NCBI GenBank assembly: GCA_937897215.1
Contig: CALCBQ010000055.1
Span: 1-12,870 of the forward strand
DNA: 12,870 bases
Source: an uncultured Clostridia bacterium
GTDB lineage: Bacteria; Bacillota; Clostridia; Oscillospirales; Acutalibacteraceae
Direction of reading: 5' to 3'
Position 1 is the stretch's first letter, and each line of letters starts with the position of its first letter. Of the stretch, positions 1 to 7,382 are shown piece by piece. Position numbers and translations under genes: made by a program. The notes beneath the pieces were generated by a model, which saw only the letters and a program-made list of their open reading frames with translations, did no database searches and was not told the DNA's origin.

Positions 1-71
1 ATTAACGGAAAGGATAGGATTAAAACCTATTAAATCCCTAATTGAGAGACCCCTTTGCTCTGCTTAATTTT

Positions 72-728
72 TTACTTCAACAACGGTATTACATTTTCTG
101 CGACAATTCTGTATGCATTTACATTCAAATGAAGTCCGTCATAAGTGTATTCTTTTTTTAGATTTCCCGTTTCATCTTTTAATTTGTCAGTAATATCAAG
201 CCATACACAACCGTATTTTTCACTGAGTTTTATGAATTCTTTATTCATAAGTTCAATTTTTTCGTTACTGCGCTTTTCAAATTTATCTCGCATACCGCGA
301 TTAATAGGGTAAACCGCTTGTAAAATAAAATTTATATCAGGGCATTTTTCTTTTGCCATTTCAATGATTTTACTTACATTTTCAACGCTCATTGAAAGAG
401 GAAGCCCGCGACCAATATCGTTAGTACCAATAAGTAATACAATATTTTTTGGATTTATGCTCAATACATTGTCATCAAGCCGCTCAAGAAGACGGTCAGT
501 AGTGTCGCCACTTATTCCTCTGTTATAAACCGCCTGACCCGAAACTTTACTGAAATCATAAAATAATTCATACCAATTAAAGAAATCGGTAATTGAATCG
601 CCTAACAAAACAGTCTGATTGTGCAAAGCGTATTCTTCGTTAAGAATTCTGTAATTCTCACGCTTTGTTGTTTTTTCTCTGTCATATTTTGTGATTTCAG
701 AATAATTGATTGCTTTCTTGAAAATCAT
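72..728 (-). CDS. SGNH/GDSL-family esterase/lipase
   Basis: This 218-residue protein is probably a cytoplasmic serine hydrolase acting on an ester such as a lipid or acetylated sugar; the substrate cannot be read from the sequence. All four SGNH blocks are visible: GDSIT with nucleophile Ser45, the block II glycine in RGISGDTT (Gly74), GTND with Asn103, and YDGLHLN with the Asp197/His200 pair. I see no signal peptide or membrane segment. The length is normal for the family. The ATG overlaps the stop of the upstream hydrolase gene (ATGA), and AAGGTGA lies just before it, so the two are probably translationally coupled. Family assignment is firm. No convincing terminator is visible in the 71 bases downstream. 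Confidence 0.93.
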   Translation of the reverse strand: MIFKKAINYSEITKYDREKTTKRENYRILNEEYALHNQTVLLGDSITDFFNWYELFYDFSKVSGQAVYNRGISGDTTDRLLERLDDNVLSINPKNIVLLIGTNDIGRGLPLSMSVENVSKIIEMAKEKCPDINFILQAVYPINRGMRDKFEKRSNEKIELMNKEFIKLSEKYGCVWLDITDKLKDETGNLKKEYTYDGLHLNVNAYRIVAENVIPLLK

Positions 729-1774
729 AATTCACCTTGTTCAGTTAAAAAATCTCGTTTCATAATGCATTCTTCCATAAATGAAAGTGCAGTTTCCATA
801 ACATTCAAATCTTCTTTTGTAATCAAAGCATAGTCGATATTCTGGTAAACTTCATACGCTTCAGGACTATCTTTGCCAAGTGTTTCAATCTTTGCAAAAG
901 TGTCGTTAAGGTATTGCTCTGCATCCTTTGCAAGATACACATTGTGGAACTTACTTTCATAAAGAACAGTGCGTGCATTTTCGTTGTCTTTAATCTTATG
1001 AGGTTTACCCACAGGACTATTCTTAACAGTAACTTGCATATCGTTACCGCCGTGCATAACAAGTGTAGGAATAGAATTATCGTTGATTGTGTCGCAAGTG
1101 CGAAGAATACCTGTTTTGCCGAATTTCAAAAGATTAATTAAATCAAAAAATGGACTTAAAATTGACAGGTTAAGTTTTGTTTTCGTCTTTGCAATATCGC
1201 GGATTAACTTGTTCATTGAGTTGAAAGGCGAAAATGCCACAATGCCTTTTATTTCGATATCAGTAATTGCAGAAACATTACAAACGCTGTAAGCACCCCA
1301 AGAATGACCAACAAGAATAATAGGCATATCTTTCAAATCATCACGAGATTTTACAAATTCAAGTGCAAATTTCAAGTCAATAATACCTTGTGCAAAGCCA
1401 TTGATTTTAGCACCCTCTGATTCGCAAGTACCTGTGTTGTCAAAAGATAATACAAGATACCCTTTCTGTGCAAAATAGTTGATTTCTGTAGTATATGCAA
1501 GGTGTCCCGCACCCATACCGTGCGAAAATACAACGAGTGCCTTGTAAGAGTCAACCTTTGCACTACTGTAAAGAAAACCGTTAAGGGTTTGGCCTTTATC
1601 TGACTTAAAATCAATAGGACGAGCATTTAAATTATCAAAATTCTTTGCTTTAAGGTATTTAAGATTTTCATCGCCCTCACATCTTTTGCCAATGCCTGTT
1701 GCGTCCATAATTTTAAGTGCAACAACAAAAAGCATAATACAAACAGCTAAAATTCCTATAATAAAATAAATCAT
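725..1774 (-). CDS. Membrane-anchored alpha/beta hydrolase
   Basis: This 349-residue serine hydrolase of the alpha/beta fold (hydrolase_4/BAAT-like group) begins with a hydrophobic segment (about residues 2-20) that probably anchors it to the membrane. The oxyanion region is HGMGAGH (85-91), and the nucleophile elbow is GHSWG with Ser158. The likely acid is Asp245 in HGGND, and the likely base is His277 in SKFHN. A GTG nine bases upstream (1783) is also in frame, but the AGGTGA that contains it sits at the right distance to act as Shine-Dalgarno for the ATG at 1774, which I chose. It is the first gene of a two-gene operon with the SGNH esterase, and it lies opposite an XRE regulator that may control it. 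The substrate is unknown; an esterase or lipase role is inference. Confidence 0.9.
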   Translation of the reverse strand: MIYFIIGILAVCIMLFVVALKIMDATGIGKRCEGDENLKYLKAKNFDNLNARPIDFKSDKGQTLNGFLYSSAKVDSYKALVVFSHGMGAGHLAYTTEINYFAQKGYLVLSFDNTGTCESEGAKINGFAQGIIDLKFALEFVKSRDDLKDMPIILVGHSWGAYSVCNVSAITDIEIKGIVAFSPFNSMNKLIRDIAKTKTKLNLSILSPFFDLINLLKFGKTGILRTCDTINDNSIPTLVMHGGNDMQVTVKNSPVGKPHKIKDNENARTVLYESKFHNVYLAKDAEQYLNDTFAKIETLGKDSPEAYEVYQNIDYALITKEDLNVMETALSFMEECIMKRDFLTEQGEL

Positions 1775-1795
1775 AAAGTTCACCTACTTGTACCT

Positions 1796-1823
1796 ATTTT
1801 ACCATATCGACAAAAATTTGCAA
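1796..1823 (-). promoter_or_regulatory. Sigma-A type promoter of the hydrolase operon
   Basis: On the minus strand, TTGCAA (1818-1823) and TAAAAT (1796-1801) are 16 bases apart, just upstream of the alpha/beta hydrolase start. The -35 box overlaps an inverted repeat shared with the divergent regulator promoter. Confidence 0.5.
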
Positions 1824-1835
1824 TATTTTTATTGC
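1820..1835. promoter_or_regulatory. Candidate operator GCAAT-N6-ATTGC
   Basis: A perfect 5-6-5 inverted repeat (GCAAT 1820-1824, ATTGC 1831-1835) overlaps the -35 boxes of both divergent promoters. A dimer of the adjacent XRE protein bound here could block both. The site is seen in the sequence; the binding partner is inference. Confidence 0.45.
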
Positions 1836-1860
1836 TAGGGAAACAAATATATAGTATAAT
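1832..1860 (+). promoter_or_regulatory. Sigma-A type promoter of the XRE regulator
   Basis: TTGCTA (1832-1837) and a perfect TATAAT (1855-1860) have the ideal 17-base spacer. Transcription should begin near 1867, which rules out the more upstream TTG as a start codon for the regulator. Confidence 0.8.
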
Positions 1861-1891
1861 TAAGAAAAAGTATGAAGGGCGGTTATGGCTT

Positions 1892-2254
1892 ATGATAGCA
1901 CAGCAAATTCGTATTCTTAGAAAGCAAAATGGGTTAACACAAGCGCAAGTGGCAAATGCTTTGGGCGTTGACCGTACAACCTATTGCAATTATGAGTCAG
2001 GCGCTCGCAAGATAAATACAGCTGCGATTGAAAAGTTGATGAAATTTTATAAGGTTTCGTCTGATGTGTTTTATAAAAAAGCAAGTGAAGAAATTCTGAA
2101 CGATGAAGATTATTACGAAGGTCAGACAGATACCACATTTTTATCACAGCTTTCAAAAAAAGAAAAAGAATTAATAGTTGCTTTCCGCTGTATGAATAAA
2201 AAACAGAAAAAATCTGTTGAAGCTTTTATGAAAGACACTTTAAAAGAAGAATAA
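1892..2254 (+). CDS. XRE-family helix-turn-helix regulator
   Basis: This 120-residue DNA-binding protein has an N-terminal HTH_3/Cro-CI domain (about residues 4-60). The recognition region contains LTQAQVANALGVDRTTYCNYE followed by the usual SGARK turn. The remaining 60 residues are charged and probably helical; they look like a small dimerisation tail with no known domain. The frame opens at a TTG at 1832, but that codon is the -35 box of the promoter. The ATG at 1892 has GAAGGGCGG nine bases upstream, so it is taken as the start. The gene is divergent from the hydrolase operon and shares an inverted repeat with it, which suggests autoregulation and control of the hydrolases. A perfect terminator follows. 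The regulated signal is unknown. Confidence 0.9.
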   Translation: MIAQQIRILRKQNGLTQAQVANALGVDRTTYCNYESGARKINTAAIEKLMKFYKVSSDVFYKKASEEILNDEDYYEGQTDTTFLSQLSKKEKELIVAFRCMNKKQKKSVEAFMKDTLKEE

Positions 2255-2260
2255 TTTGCG

Positions 2261-2292
2261 CTCTATCATCTGTAGTGATGATAGAGTTTTTT
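2261..2292 (+). terminator. Rho-independent terminator after the XRE gene
   Basis: A perfect 10-bp stem (CTCTATCATC / GATGATAGAG) with a six-base loop is followed by six T residues (2287-2292). It begins six bases after the stop codon and separates the regulator from the next operon. Confidence 0.93.
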
Positions 2293-2302
2293 GTTGTATG
2301 CA

Positions 2303-2332
2303 TTGACTATTGTGGTGGTTTCGTGATAAAAT
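2303..2332 (+). promoter_or_regulatory. Promoter of the metalloregulator-flavoprotein operon
   Basis: TTGACT (2303-2308) and TAAAAT (2327-2332) are separated by 18 bases. A transcript from here would start near 2339 and leave almost no leader for the ATG at 2346, which supports the later start at 2370. Confidence 0.7.
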
Positions 2333-2369
2333 ATACTGATTTGTTATGACTAAAAAAGGAATTGTAATT

Positions 2370-2756
2370 ATGAAAAACGAAAATTATGTTATGACATCTT
2401 CTCTTGAAGATTACCTTGAAGCAGTTTTTGTGCTTTCAACACAGAAAAGTAATGTAAGAATAACAGATATTGCTGAGTTTCTCGGTGTGTCAAAGCCAAG
2501 CGTAAACAGAGCGGTAAATACTCTTAAACAAAACGGCTTTTTAGAACACGAAACCTATGGCGATATTTTAATTACTCCTGCAGGCGAAAGCTATGCGGCT
2601 AATGTGTTGCACCGTCATAAGCTTATTAAACAATTCCTTATTGATAAACTTGGGGTCAGTGAAGATGTAGCCGAGCATGATGCTTGTCAGATGGAGCATG
2701 TAATGAGCCCGACAACAATAGATAAACTCTATGAGTATCTCGAAAGGCAGGGGTAA
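2370..2756 (+). CDS. DtxR/MntR-family metal-dependent regulator
   Basis: This 128-residue protein has the winged helix-turn-helix and dimerisation domains of the DtxR family and no C-terminal SH3-like domain, the short MntR-type architecture. The DNA-binding part spans about residues 10-70 (ITDIAEFLGVSKPSVNRAV). Likely metal ligands are Asp14 and Glu17 in LEDYLEA, His83 in HRHKL, and Cys106, Glu109 and His110 in ACQMEH. The N-terminal pair is like Bacillus MntR, whereas the cysteine is at the position used by DtxR/IdeR, so the metal preferred (manganese or iron) cannot be assigned. The ATG at 2370 was chosen over 2346 because AAAAAAGGA lies nine bases before it. It is first in an operon with two flavoproteins, and the next gene starts three bases after its stop. 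Confidence 0.9.
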   Translation: MKNENYVMTSSLEDYLEAVFVLSTQKSNVRITDIAEFLGVSKPSVNRAVNTLKQNGFLEHETYGDILITPAGESYAANVLHRHKLIKQFLIDKLGVSEDVAEHDACQMEHVMSPTTIDKLYEYLERQG

Positions 2757-2759
2757 GTT

Positions 2760-3998
2760 GTGGTAAAAGTTGCTGTAATTGGTGGCGGTGCATCAGGACT
2801 TGCATGTGCCATTCAGATAATGAATACTGTAAAAAATAAAGAAGATGTTAAAGTTACAATTCTTGAGCGCCTTCCTCGCGTTGGTAAAAAAATTCTTGTA
2901 ACAGGTAATGGCAGATGTAATCTTACAAATGTGAATGCAAGTGTTAAAGATTACAGAGGCGAGCCGGAATTTACGGAATATGCATTAAATAAGTTTTCTC
3001 CACAAAGCAACATTGAATTTTTCAACTCTTTGGGACTTTATACGAGAACAGAAGATGAAGGTAGAGTTTATCCTTTGTCAAATCAGGCATCATCTGTGCT
3101 TGACGCACTCCGCTTTGAGTGTGAAAGATTGGGCGTTGAAACGGTGTGCGATTATCGTGCAGTACACCTTAAAACCGTTTATACGGGTGTTACTACAAAG
3201 ATAATTGTAAATAACCGCGACAGATTTGATTATGTAGTTGTGGCTTGTGGCGGTATGGCGGCAAAAGTTCACGGTACAGATGGCGATGCTTATGATTTGC
3301 TTAAAATGTTTGGTCATAAAATTGTTTCTCCCGCACCTGCACTTGTATCTCTTAATTGTGATGATTTTACGAAAGCGCTTAAAGGCGTTCGCTCAATCTG
3401 TAAAATGAATCTTGTTATAGATGGCGAAAAAAACCTTGAAAATTATGGCGAAGTTCAGTTTACTGATTACGGATTGTCGGGAATTCCTATTATGCAATTA
3501 TCACGATTTGTGTCAGTTTCTCCTTCAAACGATATTTACATAGAACTTGATACTACACCTGATTTTTCAAAAGAAGCATTGAAAGAATATCTTTATTCAA
3601 GAAGAAATATTGATAAAGGTCTATGTGAAAATATGCTTGGCGGAATTATGAACAAACAACTCTGCATAGTATTCATGAAAGAGTGCGGTATTGCGCCAAA
3701 TGGCAGAGTATATGAACTTTCAGATAACGAAATCGAAAAACTTTCAAGTATAATTAAATGTTGGAAAATCAGAATTAAAAATTCCCGTAGTTTTGACTAT
3801 GCTCAGGTTACCGCAGGCGGTGCGGAATGCACACAGTTTGATAGTAACACAATGGAATCCAAATTGGTTAAGAATGTATTCTGTTGCGGCGAAGCCCTGA
3901 ATATAGATGGAGATTGTGGCGGTTACAATCTTCAATGGGCGTGGTCGTCAGGCAGATTAGCAGGCGAAACTATAGGCGAAAGGATTAACAATGCTTAG
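2760..3998 (+). CDS. HI0933/YhiN-type FAD-dependent oxidoreductase
   Basis: This 412-residue cytoplasmic flavoprotein belongs to the family often annotated as aminoacetone oxidase or BaiN-like. The FAD-binding GGGASG (8-13) follows the first beta strand, with the ribose-binding glutamate at Glu36 (ILER). The family signature GKKILVTGNGRCNLTN (42-57) is intact, as is the C-terminal TAGGA...CCGE...DGDCGGYNLQWAWSSG block (about 351-398). Members are close to 400 residues, so it is full length. The start is GTG, with AGGGG six bases upstream, overlapping the end of the regulator gene. The 3' end overlaps the next flavoprotein by eight bases. The physiological substrate of this subgroup is unclear; some relatives reduce steroid-like or other unsaturated compounds, but I do not assign that here. 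Confidence 0.92.
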   Translation: MVKVAVIGGGASGLACAIQIMNTVKNKEDVKVTILERLPRVGKKILVTGNGRCNLTNVNASVKDYRGEPEFTEYALNKFSPQSNIEFFNSLGLYTRTEDEGRVYPLSNQASSVLDALRFECERLGVETVCDYRAVHLKTVYTGVTTKIIVNNRDRFDYVVVACGGMAAKVHGTDGDAYDLLKMFGHKIVSPAPALVSLNCDDFTKALKGVRSICKMNLVIDGEKNLENYGEVQFTDYGLSGIPIMQLSRFVSVSPSNDIYIELDTTPDFSKEALKEYLYSRRNIDKGLCENMLGGIMNKQLCIVFMKECGIAPNGRVYELSDNEIEKLSSIIKCWKIRIKNSRSFDYAQVTAGGAECTQFDSNTMESKLVKNVFCCGEALNIDGDCGGYNLQWAWSSGRLAGETIGERINNA

Positions 3999-5586
3999 AA
4001 TCAGTGAAATAAAACTCGACCTTGACTGCAATTTTAATGATATTGAAAAAGCTGCAGCTAAAGCACTTAAAATCGAGAGTAAAAGAATACTGAAAACTGA
4101 AATATATAAACAGAGCGTGGATTGTCGCAAAGGCGAAGTAAAATTCGTATATACTGTTGATGTAATTGTTGACGGTAACGAAGAAAAAATAGCAATGGGA
4201 CTTGATAGTGCAAAAGTCAAAGTTTGCGAAAAATACAGTTATACAATGCCACAGTCTAACAGAAAAAGCACTTTGCCTCCTGTGATTGCAGGCTTTGGCC
4301 CTGCAGGTATGTTTGCAGGTTTAATTCTTGCTCGTAGCGGTCATTGTCCGATTATTATTGAGCGTGGTAGTGATATTGATAAGCGTACTCAGGATGTAAA
4401 TAATTTCTGGACTAACCGCGACCTTAATGAAAACTCAAATATTCAGTATGGCGAGGGTGGTGCAGGCACATTTTCTGACGGTAAACTGACAACCGGCATT
4501 AAAGATAGCCGTTGCAGATTTGTTTTTGAAGAGTTTGTAAGCCATGGTGCACCCGAAGATATACTTATAAATGCAAAACCACACATCGGCACAGATAAAT
4601 TAAAAGCAACCGTTAAATCAATTCGTGAAGAGATTATTTCTTTGGGCGGCACAGTGCTTTTTGATACTCAGCTTACAAATATTATCGTTGCAAATGGCTT
4701 TATTCACGGAGTAACAATCCGCGATAAATTCGGTAAAGAAAAAGATATTGAAACAGATGCGCTCATCCTCTCAATTGGTCATAGTGCGAGCGATACTATT
4801 GAAATGCTTTACAACAAAGGTATCAATATGATGCAAAAGCCATTTTCTGTAGGTGCCCGAATTGAGCATCCGCAAGATTTTATAAACACGGTGCAGTATG
4901 GCGAATATAAAAATCATCCTAAACTGCGTGCAGCCGATTATAAACTTGCTTGCCACCCACCGCACGGTAGGGGAGCATACACATTCTGTATGTGTCCAGG
5001 TGGTACTGTTGTTTGTGCTTCTTCGCAAAAAGGCGGAGTCGTTACAAATGGTATGAGCGAATATGCCCGCGATAAAGAAAATGCAAACTCTGCAATTCTT
5101 GTGGGTATTGAGCCATCAGATTTCCCAAGTGAACATGTGTTATCTGGTTTTCAGCTTCAAAGAGAAATTGAACAAAAAGCATTTAATTTAGGTGGAGGAG
5201 ATTATACCGCACCCGCGCAACTTGTTGGCGATTTTCTTAAAGGCGAAAAATCCACAAAACTAGGTGCAGTTAAGCCCTCATTCCCAACAGGTGTTTCAAT
5301 GAGCGATATAAGTGAAGTTTTACCGCAAAAAGTAGTTAATACTATGCGCGATGCATTAGTGCAAATGGATAAAAAACTTAAAGGATTTGCTATGAATGAC
5401 GCAGTATTGACCGCACCTGAAACCAGAAGCTCATCCCCGGTAAGAATTTTGCGTGATGAGTTTTTTCAGACAAATATACGCGGGCTTTATCCTTGTGGCG
5501 AAGGCGCAGGGTATGCAGGCGGAATTGTTTCGGCGGCGGTTGATGGTGTAAAATGTGCCGAAGCGGTACTTTCTGATGAATCGTAA
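3991..5586 (+). CDS. COG2509-type FAD-dependent dehydrogenase
   Basis: This 531-residue protein belongs to the uncharacterised FAD-dependent dehydrogenase group COG2509. An N-terminal domain of about 90 residues, typical of the group, precedes the dinucleotide-binding motif GFGPAG (101-106) with its acidic residue Glu124. The signature QYGEGGAGTFSDGKLTTG (152-169) and the closing YPCGEGAGYAGGIVSAAVDG (500-519), which contacts FAD in related folds, are both present. No membrane segment is seen. The ATG lies inside the end of the preceding gene, with AAAGG eight bases before it, so translation is probably coupled. Two different flavoproteins in tandem under a metal-sensing regulator suggest a redox job tied to metal status, which is inference. 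No terminator is visible after the stop. Confidence 0.9.
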   Translation: MLRISEIKLDLDCNFNDIEKAAAKALKIESKRILKTEIYKQSVDCRKGEVKFVYTVDVIVDGNEEKIAMGLDSAKVKVCEKYSYTMPQSNRKSTLPPVIAGFGPAGMFAGLILARSGHCPIIIERGSDIDKRTQDVNNFWTNRDLNENSNIQYGEGGAGTFSDGKLTTGIKDSRCRFVFEEFVSHGAPEDILINAKPHIGTDKLKATVKSIREEIISLGGTVLFDTQLTNIIVANGFIHGVTIRDKFGKEKDIETDALILSIGHSASDTIEMLYNKGINMMQKPFSVGARIEHPQDFINTVQYGEYKNHPKLRAADYKLACHPPHGRGAYTFCMCPGGTVVCASSQKGGVVTNGMSEYARDKENANSAILVGIEPSDFPSEHVLSGFQLQREIEQKAFNLGGGDYTAPAQLVGDFLKGEKSTKLGAVKPSFPTGVSMSDISEVLPQKVVNTMRDALVQMDKKLKGFAMNDAVLTAPETRSSSPVRILRDEFFQTNIRGLYPCGEGAGYAGGIVSAAVDGVKCAEAVLSDES

Positions 5587-5598
5587 CCATTTTGTCAT

Positions 5599-5628
5599 TT
5601 GACAATAATATAGAATATTTGATATTAT
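5599..5628 (+). promoter_or_regulatory. Promoter of the kinase-like PASTA gene
   Basis: A perfect TTGACA (5599-5604) is followed after 18 bases by TATTAT (5623-5628); a TATAAT three bases further on would give a 21-base spacer. An inverted repeat GAATATT-N9-AATATTC (5613-5635) covers the -10 region and could be an operator. Confidence 0.6.
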
Positions 5629-5662
5629 AATATTCAGAGTAAATTGAAAAGGAGATGCTTTC

Positions 5663-7333
5663 GTGAACATTGATAATCTTTGTATGAGTTGTATGAACGA
5701 ATTATATGGCGAGAAGCAGTGTCCGAAATGTGGGTATTACGTTGATTCCCCGCAAATTTCACCTTATTTACCACTCAGAACACCAATAGGCAGTAAATAT
5801 GTATTAGGTAAGGTTTTATCCTCAAATAGTGAGGGTGCTACATATATGGCGTATGACACAGACAGAAATACTCCTGTAGTAGTTCGTGAATTCTTACCCG
5901 AAAAGTTTATTGAAAGAACTTTTGGTACATACGAGATAAAAGTTAAAGAACAGTGGCGCGATTATTACTATAGGTATCTTAAGAAATTTCTTGACTTGTG
6001 GCGTCAGTTAGCTCGTGTTAGGGGACTTTCTGCATTAATTCCTGTGGTAGATATTATTGAAGAAAATAATACCGCTTATGTGATTACTGAATATGTTGAA
6101 AGTATTACTTTGCGAGAGTTTTTACTCCGTAGTCAGACAGGTTATCTTAACTGGGAAAAAGCAAAAGTATTGTTTATGCCTGTACTCTCAACCCTGTCAA
6201 CACTTCATAAAATGGGTATTAACCATAATGGCATTAATCCCGATAATCTTTTGATAGGTCGCGATGGTAAACTTCGTCTTTCAGGTTTTTCAATAGCCGA
6301 AGCAAGAATTGAAGGTAGCGAACTTTCTCCCGAATTATTTGAGGGTTATACACCTATTGAGCAATACGGTTACAACTATGAAAACGGTTGCTGGTCAGAT
6401 GTTTACTCATTCTGTGCTGTTATTTACAGAGCTCTTGTGGGTAGCGTACCGCAAGATGCTGTTTCTCGTTCAATGAATGACCAACTTATAATTCCTGCAA
6501 GATATGCCGAGATTATTCCTGTTTATGTAATCAATGCTCTTATGAACGGATTACAGATTGACCCGCAAGACAGAACTCGTGATGTTGAAACACTCCGCGA
6601 AGAACTTTCTGCAACACCAAGCAATGTAGTTTCATCTTTTTCAGGTGTGAATGTGCCAAAAGCTGAGAAAAAAGCACCTCAACCTGAAACGGTAGTTATT
6701 GAATCTGCGGAAAACTCAACCGGAAAAATTATTCTTATTGCATTTCTTGTGTGCCTTGGTGTAGGGCTTATAATCTTTGGCGGTTGGTTCTTGTATGACC
6801 GAGTAATAAAAGATTATGTTGATACGCCAACTGAGTCTACAACAGAAGCACCACAGACATATGAAGTGCCGAATTTTGTGAACAGCTCTTATGATATGGT
6901 TGCACAGAATCCTGTTCAGAATGACCGATTTACAATTAAATCTGTAATGGAATACAGTACAGATGTTGAAAAAGGCTATATTATTTCTCAAAGCGTTGAA
7001 CCGGGGCAAGTTGTAGCAGAGGGTACAGAAATTACTTTCGTTGTAAGTAAAGGCCCTGAATACAAGATTATTCCGTCAGTTAAAAATCTTTATGTTGACT
7101 TTGCGAAAGAGCAACTTGAAGAAGCAGGATTTGTAGTAAGTATTATTACTAAAGATAATAATGGCGATTATGAAGAAGGACTTGTTGCTGAGGTTACACC
7201 TGAAGAGGGCTCAAGCCGTGTTAAGGGAACAACAGTTCACATTCAAGTTTATGGACCGCCACCAAGTACAGAGCCACAAACAGAAGAAAGCACAACTTCG
7301 GGCGGACTGTTCGGAATGGATTTTTTAGGTTAA
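5663..7333 (+). CDS. Zinc-ribbon pseudokinase with membrane segment and two PASTA domains
   Basis: This 556-residue protein has a four-cysteine zinc ribbon (Cys7, Cys10, Cys20, Cys23), a Ser/Thr kinase-like domain (about 45-315), one membrane segment (356-378) and two PASTA domains (about 400-466 and 467-531). PrkC-like kinases have this order and sense peptidoglycan outside the cell. The catalytic core is lost: Arg75 replaces the VAIK lysine, HNG (188-190) replaces HRD, and GFS (208-210) replaces DFG. The glycine-rich loop is also degenerate. Structural positions remain (Asn195 of PDN, YTPIEQY at 229-235, Asp246 of WSDVYSF), so the fold is probably kept. It is likely a pseudokinase that passes a cell-wall signal by binding a partner; that role is inference. 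The GTG start has AAAAGGAGATG seven bases upstream. The gene is alone on its transcript. Confidence 0.85.
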   Translation: MNIDNLCMSCMNELYGEKQCPKCGYYVDSPQISPYLPLRTPIGSKYVLGKVLSSNSEGATYMAYDTDRNTPVVVREFLPEKFIERTFGTYEIKVKEQWRDYYYRYLKKFLDLWRQLARVRGLSALIPVVDIIEENNTAYVITEYVESITLREFLLRSQTGYLNWEKAKVLFMPVLSTLSTLHKMGINHNGINPDNLLIGRDGKLRLSGFSIAEARIEGSELSPELFEGYTPIEQYGYNYENGCWSDVYSFCAVIYRALVGSVPQDAVSRSMNDQLIIPARYAEIIPVYVINALMNGLQIDPQDRTRDVETLREELSATPSNVVSSFSGVNVPKAEKKAPQPETVVIESAENSTGKIILIAFLVCLGVGLIIFGGWFLYDRVIKDYVDTPTESTTEAPQTYEVPNFVNSSYDMVAQNPVQNDRFTIKSVMEYSTDVEKGYIISQSVEPGQVVAEGTEITFVVSKGPEYKIIPSVKNLYVDFAKEQLEEAGFVVSIITKDNNGDYEEGLVAEVTPEEGSSRVKGTTVHIQVYGPPPSTEPQTEESTTSGGLFGMDFLG

Positions 7334-7340
7334 ATATAAT

Positions 7341-7374
7341 AAAAAAGGGAGTCAATCGACTCCCTTAATTTTTT
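7341..7374. terminator. Bidirectional rho-independent terminator
   Basis: A perfect 9-bp stem (AAGGGAGTC 7345-7353 / GACTCCCTT 7358-7366, loop AATC) has six T residues on the right (7369-7374) and six A residues on the left (7341-7346). It can end both convergent transcripts, that of the PASTA protein and that of the DUF5696 lipoprotein. Confidence 0.93.
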
Positions 7375-7382
7375 GGTTTTAT

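Noticed and set aside
1..71. Possible terminator of the SGNH operon (ATAGG/CCTAT and AGAG/CTCT pairs)
   Set aside because: Stems are only four to five bases with no clean T-tract on the minus strand.
1832..1891. Longer start (TTG) for the first XRE gene
   Set aside because: The TTG is the -35 box of a near-perfect promoter, and a good ribosome binding site precedes the ATG at 1892.
2293..2345. Classical MntR or DtxR box upstream of the metalloregulator
   Set aside because: I found no convincing palindrome matching the known boxes in this stretch.
3957..4220. Minus-strand open frame rich in Ser and Leu opposite the COG2509 gene
   Set aside because: It is the antisense shadow of a clearly coding strand, with no ribosome binding site.
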